DNA from: Cycas panzhihuaensis
Lineage: Eukaryota > Cycadophyta
Direction: 5' to 3'
DNA: 64,000 nucleotides
Assembly: GCA_023213395.1 (NCBI GenBank)
Contig: CM041465.1
Span: forward strand, 143,351,741 to 143,415,740
Position numbers and translations under genes: made by a program. The notes under the pieces are model-generated. The model searched no databases. It saw nothing but the letters and a program-made list of their open reading frames with translations, and had not been told where the DNA came from. Position 1 is the stretch's first letter. Every line of letters begins with the position of its first letter. Positions 57,875-64,000 of this stretch are shown in pieces.

Positions 57875-58297
57875 ATGTCCATCTACATTTTTACCGACGG
57901 TTGAAGCCGCGGTAACCCTGGACCTTCTGCTGCTACGTGGATTCTCTACAGCCCCTCTAGAAATGATCTCTTGTGCTCTGGGATCTTCCTCCTAGAGGCT
58001 ACTAATAACGAAGCTAAATACACAGCTGTTATTGAAGCCCTTACCGATGCTCTTTGTTTCTATCATGGATCCATTGTTTTGCTTTGTGACTCTCAAGTTG
58101 TGATGTCTCATCTCACCCAGGTCTACTGGGTGCGATGCCCTCACTTGAGAACTCTTGCTTCCACCGCTAGATCCCTCCTGGCCCACTTCTTATCTGTTGA
58201 CATTCAACATATCCCTCAAGCCCTCAATGCTGAGGCAGATAGCCTCGTTCACCTTATCCTTGAGCGTCGCCTTCCTCTTCTTGCTGACCGTCCCTGA
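57875..58297 (+). pseudogene. E4 second RNase H (aRNH)
   Basis: ATG at 57,875; a 140-codon frame with a single stop (GGA to TGA after IFTDG). Motifs: IFTDG...SRGNPGPSAATWIL, LLEATNNEAKYTAVIEALTD, IVLLCDSQVVMSHLTQVYWV, then HIPQALNAEADSLVHLILER. Catalytic residues are Asp 57,895-57,897, Glu 58,010-58,012, Asp 58,088-58,090 and Asp 58,238-58,240, the full D-E-D-D set. This type of RNase H is known as the additional one of Tat-lineage elements. Here it is a free-standing frame downstream of integrase and of the antisense gene. It would help to remove the RNA template or primers. Confidence 0.92.
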
Positions 58298-58701
58298 GGC
58301 TTGTCTAGCTGCTCTGTCGCCCAAGACCCAGGTCATCATGCACCTCACTTTGCGATCCATTCGCACCTCTAAAACCTAGCTGCTAATGAGGGTAAACTAT
58401 GGCGACTACCCATTATGCTTACTCTTCTACTTGATTATGCACGTCCCTCTACATCTTTTATGGTGGGGCCAGCCCCCTCGCCCTTCTTATTCTTCCAATC
58501 AGTTTCCAGGTGGCTCATAGGCAGCCCTATGTTGTCTCCACTGCTACTTTCATACCCACGCATTCCGCCATGACACTTGCTGGCACCCTTGCCTACTATT
58601 ATGATCTTGATTTATATATCTATATACACATGTGCTACTGACAGTTGTGTTGCCAGCATTTGCCATAGTGCCATGCTTCTGAGCGGCGAGGCTCTGCTGC
58701 C
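58298..58701. other. E4 spacer between aRNH and polypurine tract
   Basis: About 400 bases of 3' untranslated sequence. No gene seen. It is similar to 24,480-24,770 of E3 and 63,430-63,850 of E0. Confidence 0.6.
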
Positions 58702-58711
58702 AAGGGGGCAG
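58702..58711 (+). other. E4 polypurine tract
   Basis: AAGGGGGCAG directly before the 3' LTR start TGTTTCCCG. Confidence 0.87.
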
Positions 58712-61451
58712 TGTTTCCCGACTTCCAGGAATGGATACAGAATTATCGACTCAGGTAAGTATAGGTATACTTCTCACCTTATCATCACTTTCTTTTGAGA
58801 TGAGTATATGCTTACATGTTTGCATGTTGTGACCTTGTAGATGATCTTGTCTTCGTCTATACTTATTCAGCCTATGATGCGACTATAGCGGGGGCACATT
58901 CCCAGTGAGTGTGGCACCCTGGTGGCTATTCCACTTCTGTATTCGACCCTACTCACTCCCAGATCCATTTGGCTTGCACCACCTCTGCCCGTGTGATGAC
59001 CCATCATTGTTTGGTTGACTTGCCACATCATTTGAATCTTATTTTTTTGCTCTTCTGGACTCGTTTGTTGGCTTGTATGCCCTCGGGTAGGTGTCTCAGC
59101 CCCCCATTAGCCTCTTTTGTCATTGGCCCACAGCCTAGGTTGGCTGTCTGGGCCAGATTTAGCCCCTGGTTATGTACCGCCACAAATATCGCGGTACCAC
59201 CATAAATTCTGTGATCTTGGAATTTACTGACGACTGTTCAAGTTTATTTTTTAAAAAAACTGCCGTGGCAATTTCACATTTATTGCGAAGCTGCTACGTG
59301 TTTCACAACTAACTCACCGCCAGTTGTGCCCTAATCGCTCGTTTTAGGGCTTGGGCTGGGTATTTAAGTCCTCTTTAACTCATTTTTAGGATCTTTTGCT
59401 CATCTTTTGAATGCTTCTTAAGCAAAAACGCCCTATGCTCTGCCATTCCCTGCTGCTCTACTACTACTACTGGACCTGCACCTCTCCTCCAGCACCTAGC
59501 TCTCCTTTGGTATGGCTAGGACATCTTCCCAGCCCTTCACACGCCTTGGAGAGGGCCCCTTTAGAGAGATTTCAGTGTTTTCTTGCTCAGGCAGCTATCA
59601 AGCATATTCAAAGTGCAGGTGTTTCCTTCAACTCCATTAGCAGGGGTTCCAAACCTGTTGTTCCATAGCTCCTTGGCAGATTTCTCAGCCTTCTTTTAGC
59701 GGCTCTTGACTGAGGTAAGAGCCTCCCATCCTCTTCTCAGGTATTCATTGGTTTAAGCTACTTTCTTGTCCAATTTATGCCCTATTTTGCTTGTCACTCC
59801 TAGCTCTCCTTGCTTTGGTCTTTAGAGGTTGCTCTTCCTTTATTTTGGGCTACCTTATTTCTGCCATTAGTGCCTCCTTGCCTGTGTTTCTTGCTAAAGG
59901 TAGTGGCAAAAAGGGGTTGCATAGGGTTTGGGTGAGAGCTAGGTGGATTCCGCACCACCTTCCCCGCTCCTCAAGTGGCTCTTCACCCCCCAAACCTTCC
60001 CTTTTGCCCTGTGCTGTTCTTGGCAATCAAATAAGGGTTTATTAGGCCATCTTTAGCCGCTAAAATCAGTGCTGTCACACGTTGTAGCGCTGGTTTGAGG
60101 GCTTTCACCTTGATCCGGGCAACTCACACAAGCCCCAGCTACTTGTCATTTGCCCAACTCCTTCCCCGGCAACCCAGTTTGCTCTCCATAATACCCCAGC
60201 TTATTGTGGATCCTCTTGGGCTCTTTTCAACTCTCTTGCCTCTATTTCTAGCCCTCTTGCACATCCTTACCCTCGCTGCCTCGTGGCTTTTTAGGGGAGA
60301 GTAGGGTTATTCCTTGTGGGAGGTGGGCCACTCTGAGGCTTACCGGTTACTCTCCATCTATCTTGGTTGTTTCCCTTTATAGTTATCATTGTAATATTGA
60401 ATACTACGTACATGTATTTAGGTTTATGCTTACTTCATATATATGTGTATTGTTAGAACTCTCTATTACATGCTAGCACCCTTTCTCTGGAAAGGGGGAG
60501 GGGGTATTGTCATTTGCTTGCAGGTATTTGGAAGACGTAAATGATCTGTTCCTCTTTCTTCCTTAGCGGGTAAGTGCTCCCATTTATGCTTTACTTTCGT
60601 ATCTCATTTATTGTTAGCATTTTATTCCTTTCCTTTCCTTTCTTGGCACTTTAGTACTATTTTCGGGGAAGGTAAGGGAGCCCCACATTCCGGCCTACTG
60701 CAACCCTACACGTCTGCTGCGCTTTGAGGAGCAACTTCAAGTGTCTCATGGGAACGTCATCGCTTCATCATGCTTCTATTCCAGGTACACGCTCTTACTC
60801 CACTTCATCACTTTTATATTCCTTTTGAGTTCTTTTACATAGTAGTAATTAACTCATCGGAAAGAGAAAGGAAAATCAACCTTTGTCTTAGTTTATACTT
60901 TGTCTACTTTATCGCTTGCATTTTATTTACTATAGGAAAAGGTCTTAGGAAACCTTCCCTCTCACCTTTTCCCCCTTTTTGCTTTGCAAACTTCCCTCTC
61001 GCTTCATTATTTATTTGCTTGGTCAGTTTGCCTATACATATCATAACCTCCTCTCTTTGGTCGTTACCTTTATGTTCTCTTGGTTCTCCGCTTAGCTGGG
61101 TAACCGAGGTGATCCCATCCATAGGCCATCCACTTGCCTACCCTTTTTTATTTCCTGCTACTCTAGGGAAACCCTTGAAGGGTTCCCTCCTTCCCCTTCC
61201 GGCCATCCAAGGGTGGGAGGATCCTTCCCTTAGGCCAACCCAGGCTAACCCTACACCTCTTCTCTTCTTGCTTGAAGTGGGAAACCACTTTTAAGTAGCT
61301 AGATTCCATTTGCAGGTCCTGAACTCATGCTCCAACGCACGGGGCACTCTGTGTGGTATTTGCCCTACTTGTAGGTCTTTTCTCAATTATACCATTGACT
61401 GCTCTTACCATTCCTACTCAGTTAGGTAGCTATCCCATAGACGCGCATCTA
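58712..61451 (+). mobile_element. E4 3' LTR
   Basis: From TGTTTCCCGA to GCGCATCTA, followed by GGTCC. A TATTTAAG box is at 59,361-59,368. The frame 60,770-61,294 (174 codons) is uninterrupted here but broken in the 5' LTR and has no recognised domain, so I do not call it a gene. Confidence 0.93.
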
Positions 61452-62290
61452 GGTCCATAACACTCATTTGGTTCTGACCAAACCTATTTTACTTATAGGC
61501 CTAGCCATACAAGGCCTACCCTTCATCATCCACCTCCATGCCTAGTATGACTTCCTTACTCCTAAGTAGATTAAGGTGTCATCCCTTTTCTCTCGCGATC
61601 TAAAATGAGCCTAAACTACCACTCTAAGTGTGTCCTTATTCCCCCTAACCACAGGTGGGATGGCAGCTTGGAGTGGCCTCTCATCTTTATGGTTTCATCA
61701 CTTGCATTGCATCTTTTATTTCCCTTCCAAGGAAACCTCTCCTTTCCTAATTAGGTATGAAAACTTCCTTTCCTCCTAAGCTTAGAATTACATCCTAACT
61801 AGGGCCTCTTGCTTGAGTATCTATACTCCCTCTTTTTGTCATTGTTTCTTTTGCATATCTGTTATGCTCCCTCGGTGGACATGCATAGCTCTCCCTCTCT
61901 TTGCCTCATACATACCTATCACTAATACATATGGTGGTCATGCGTACCCACTATGAGTGTCATGCTACATGAAAAGAAACATGAGTATCATCCACACATG
62001 ATCTAACAATAAAACCATACATGGCAATCAACTAAAACCATCATAATGCATAATCCCTCATGCACCTGTGCACCCATATCTGCATGCATATATCTCTCCA
62101 TATATATACACAAATAAACAATACAAAAGCATCACAAAATCATCACAATACTATCATCATGGGTAAAATGGGATACCAATTGGTCCCCATCTATATACAT
62201 ATAAATCATGCTATACAAGGTCATATAGTACATTATTTAGGTATCATGCCTAAGAAAGCTAGAATCCTTATAGGGAGGAGTATAATCATG
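61452..62290. other. E0 post-integrase spacer
   Basis: Begins with the E4 duplication GGTCC. The block near 61,600-61,660 (GAGCCTAAACTACCACTC) is the one that follows pol in all copies. RT to integrase of E0 are therefore lost between 45,308 and here. AT-rich to the end, no gene. Confidence 0.7.
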
Positions 62291-62720
62291 TGTATACATA
62301 TGGTGTGACTCCCTGGAGGTCCAATGCTTTCCTACCTAAAACTAATAATTCATCAAAGCTCCTTGATGCCCTACCCTCTAGGGGTATCATCTCCTCACCT
62401 ATAATACCCCTCGCCTAGAGACCACATGCCTCCTAGGCTTCTCTGATGCCGTTGTGAGCTCCCCACCTTACTCTCCTCATCTTGAGGCCTTCTCTGGTTT
62501 GCCACCATCGTATAGGTAAGAGATCTACTCCATGATGACTTAGTGGTAACCTACTCTACTAGTTAATCATATCTTACTGAGATATGGTCTCTTTCTCCCT
62601 CTGATCTTTAGAGCCCCTCCTCCAGCATGATAATCCTAATATGACTCCCTTACATCTCTACCTACTGTTCCTCCTCCCTTAGCCTCCAATGCCTAGACCT
62701 GACCTCCCTTCTTAGTGACC
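62291..62720 (-). pseudogene. E0 antisense gene, coiled-coil exon remnant
   Basis: The minus strand resembles exon 3 of the E1, E2 and E4 antisense genes, including the tail near 62,400-62,480 (DEE...G-rich) and the LEE/RDQ-rich coiled-coil part near 62,560-62,690. At about 62,720 it jumps to the pre-aRNH spacer, so exons 1 and 2, the PMD and the promoter are gone. Confidence 0.6.
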
Positions 62721-62949
62721 TTTGGAAGCCCTAAAGGGGTTATTTTTGCTCTCTCCTCCCTACCTCTTTATCAAGTTAGTTTCCTCAAGTCTGGTAGCCT
62801 CTTCTTAGGACTCTCCTATCCTTTTATGGCCCATATTCATAGTATTTTGAGTGATTGTAGCCCCACTCTTGCATCTTCTCTCTTTCTTCATTTTTTGACC
62901 TTATTGTCACTATTTCTCTTGTAGTTCAACATAAATCCTATTTTTCACC

Positions 62950-63375
62950 ATGGTACTACTTATCTTTACTAATGGAGGAAGTCATGGTAATCCAGGACCT
63001 TCTACTACTATGTGGATCCTCTGTGACCCCTTTGGGTATGACTATATGCATTTTGGATTCTTTCTCCTTGAAGTAACAGATAATGAAGCTAAATACACAT
63101 ATATTATCGAGGCCCTTACTGATGCACTTTGTTTCCACCATGGTCCCATCATCCTCCTTTGTGAATCTCAAATTGTTGTATCATAGCTAACCTAGGTTTA
63201 CCAAGTATATTACTCACATTTGAGAGCTCTTGCCTTGATCACTAGATCTCTCCTATCTCATTTCTCCTCCATGGATGTTTAGCATATTCCTAGAGACTTA
63301 AATGTTGGGGCAGGCATCCTTATCCATTGTATCCTTGAGCATCATCCCCCCTTCTTAATGATCCTCCTTAGGTAG
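62950..63375 (+). pseudogene. E0 second RNase H (aRNH), catalytic residues lost
   Basis: ATG at 62,950 (MVLLIFTNGGSHGNPGPS), then LLEVTDNEAKYTYIIEALTD, IILLCESQIVVS and a stop. The first Asp is Asn (FTN) and the third is Glu (CES); NVGAGIL replaces NAEADSL. Two or more stops follow. A decayed copy of the gene at 57,875 in E4. Confidence 0.87.
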
Positions 63376-63853
63376 CCTAGTGCGTTGCCTAATTAGCCAG
63401 GTTTTAGGATTGTCCCTTCTTCCACTTTGTGATTCACTTACGCCTCTGAAAGCCAACCACTAATGAGGTTAAACTATGGTGACTACTAGGTTTATTTCTT
63501 CATGTTGCCCTTTGTATCGCATGTTGTATGGGGCCCTTGCATTCTGATCTCCACATATACATACTTCTCATTTATGTTATCTTATTGATCATGCTTATGA
63601 TCATTAGTATCACTTATCTTACATGGTTGTGATGGGGGCATCCCCCTCATGCACCCTATCTCTCATCAAATTCTAGAGTGACACATAGGCAACCCCTATG
63701 CTACCCCTCTTTCCTCCCTATCCATGCATTCTACCATGACACTTGTGTCTCCCTTGGATGATGACACCATTATACTTTGATGTATGATACTAACCTTTAT
63801 GTTGATAGCATTCACCATTGTGTTACACTTCCAAGCAGTGAGGCTCTACTACT

Positions 63854-63862
63854 AAGGGGTAG
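63854..63862 (+). other. E0 polypurine tract
   Basis: AAGGGGTAG, one or two changes from the E4 tract, directly before TGTTTCCCAG. Confidence 0.75.
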
Positions 63863-64000
63863 TGTTTCCCAGCTACCAAGAATAGACATGGATGAAACCT
63901 CTCAGGTAAGTGTAGGTACATTTCTATCTTCACTTTTCATTGACTTCAGAATATCATTGAACTGTCATTAGATATATCTTGCATGATGTTGATTGATTGT
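63863..64000 (+). mobile_element. E0 3' LTR, start only
   Basis: The first 138 bases of an LTR, with AGGTAAGTGTAGG at about 63,903. It is closest to the E2 LTR start (38,400-38,534 on the minus strand), sharing the GACTTCAGA block. The rest is beyond the window. Confidence 0.82.

Larger units (their letters stand above)
45309..61451 (+). mobile_element. E4: nearly complete Ty3/gypsy element
   Basis: A 16.1-kb element with LTRs of 2,742 and 2,740 bp, flanked by perfect GGTCC duplications (45,304-45,308 and 61,452-61,456). It holds gag-pol, an antisense gene and aRNH, and is the best guide to family structure. Over a 270-bp LTR stretch I compared by eye, about 8% of sites differ, mainly transitions, so it is older than E3. 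Both outer ends have TG/CA changed to TA. Confidence 0.93.

Noticed and set aside
60770-61294. 174-codon frame in the E4 3' LTR as a possible LTR-encoded protein
   Set aside because: The 5' LTR copy has a stop, the E3 LTR has only vague similarity in this frame, and no domain or conserved start is visible. U5 pyrimidine-rich sequence gives such frames by chance.
1-64000. CRISPR array, bacterial operon, tRNA or rRNA genes
   Set aside because: No regularly spaced repeats, no Shine-Dalgarno-led gene series and no cloverleaf was recognised. Direct repeats are explained by LTRs and nested copies.

Overview
The window looks like nuclear DNA of a land plant, and it is built almost entirely from one family of Ty3/gypsy LTR retrotransposons inserted into one another. 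I see no host gene, no structural RNA gene and no bacterial signature. The pol domains are not chromoviral (no chromodomain). A second, separate RNase H and an extra antisense gene with a plant mobile domain (PMD) point to the Tat/Athila side of the plant Ty3/gypsy tree. The host lineage cannot be named from this sequence.

Layout, oldest to youngest. Names are mine. E0 (+ strand) spans the window: its gag-protease part is at 42,794-45,308, and its 3' part and the start of its 3' LTR are at 61,452-64,000. E1 (- strand) sits in the gag of E0: 1-11,370 plus 38,738-42,793. A copia-type solo LTR, S, sits in the gag of E1: 11,371-11,711 plus 38,535-38,737, flanked by GATCT. E2 (- strand) sits in S: 11,712-14,155 plus 27,299-38,534, flanked by CTTTA/CTTTC. 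E3 (+ strand, 14,156-27,298, flanked by GACAC) sits in the second RNase H gene of E2. Independently, E4 (+ strand, 45,309-61,451, flanked by GGTCC) sits in E0.

Family structure, read best from E4 and E2: LTR (2.5-3.2 kb), primer binding site, one long gag-pol frame (gag with a CxxH...H...C knuckle, protease with D-N-G-S, a long acidic linker, RT with FMDDM, RNase H, integrase with D-x35-E and a GPY/F module). Then comes a three-exon gene on the opposite strand (PMD, acidic/Gly-rich tail, coiled coil) with its own TATA box, then a second RNase H frame (aRNH) on the pol strand, a polypurine tract and the 3' LTR. The aRNH lies downstream of integrase and the antisense gene, not between the first RNase H and integrase.

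All copies are broken. E1 lost RT, RNase H and the integrase N-terminus. E0 lost RT to integrase. E4 lost the PMD core. E3, the youngest by LTR identity, has lost the antisense gene and carries many small indels that cluster at CG and CHG sites, probably a sequencing artefact of heavy cytosine methylation. The other copies show the C-to-T decay expected of methylated plant transposons.
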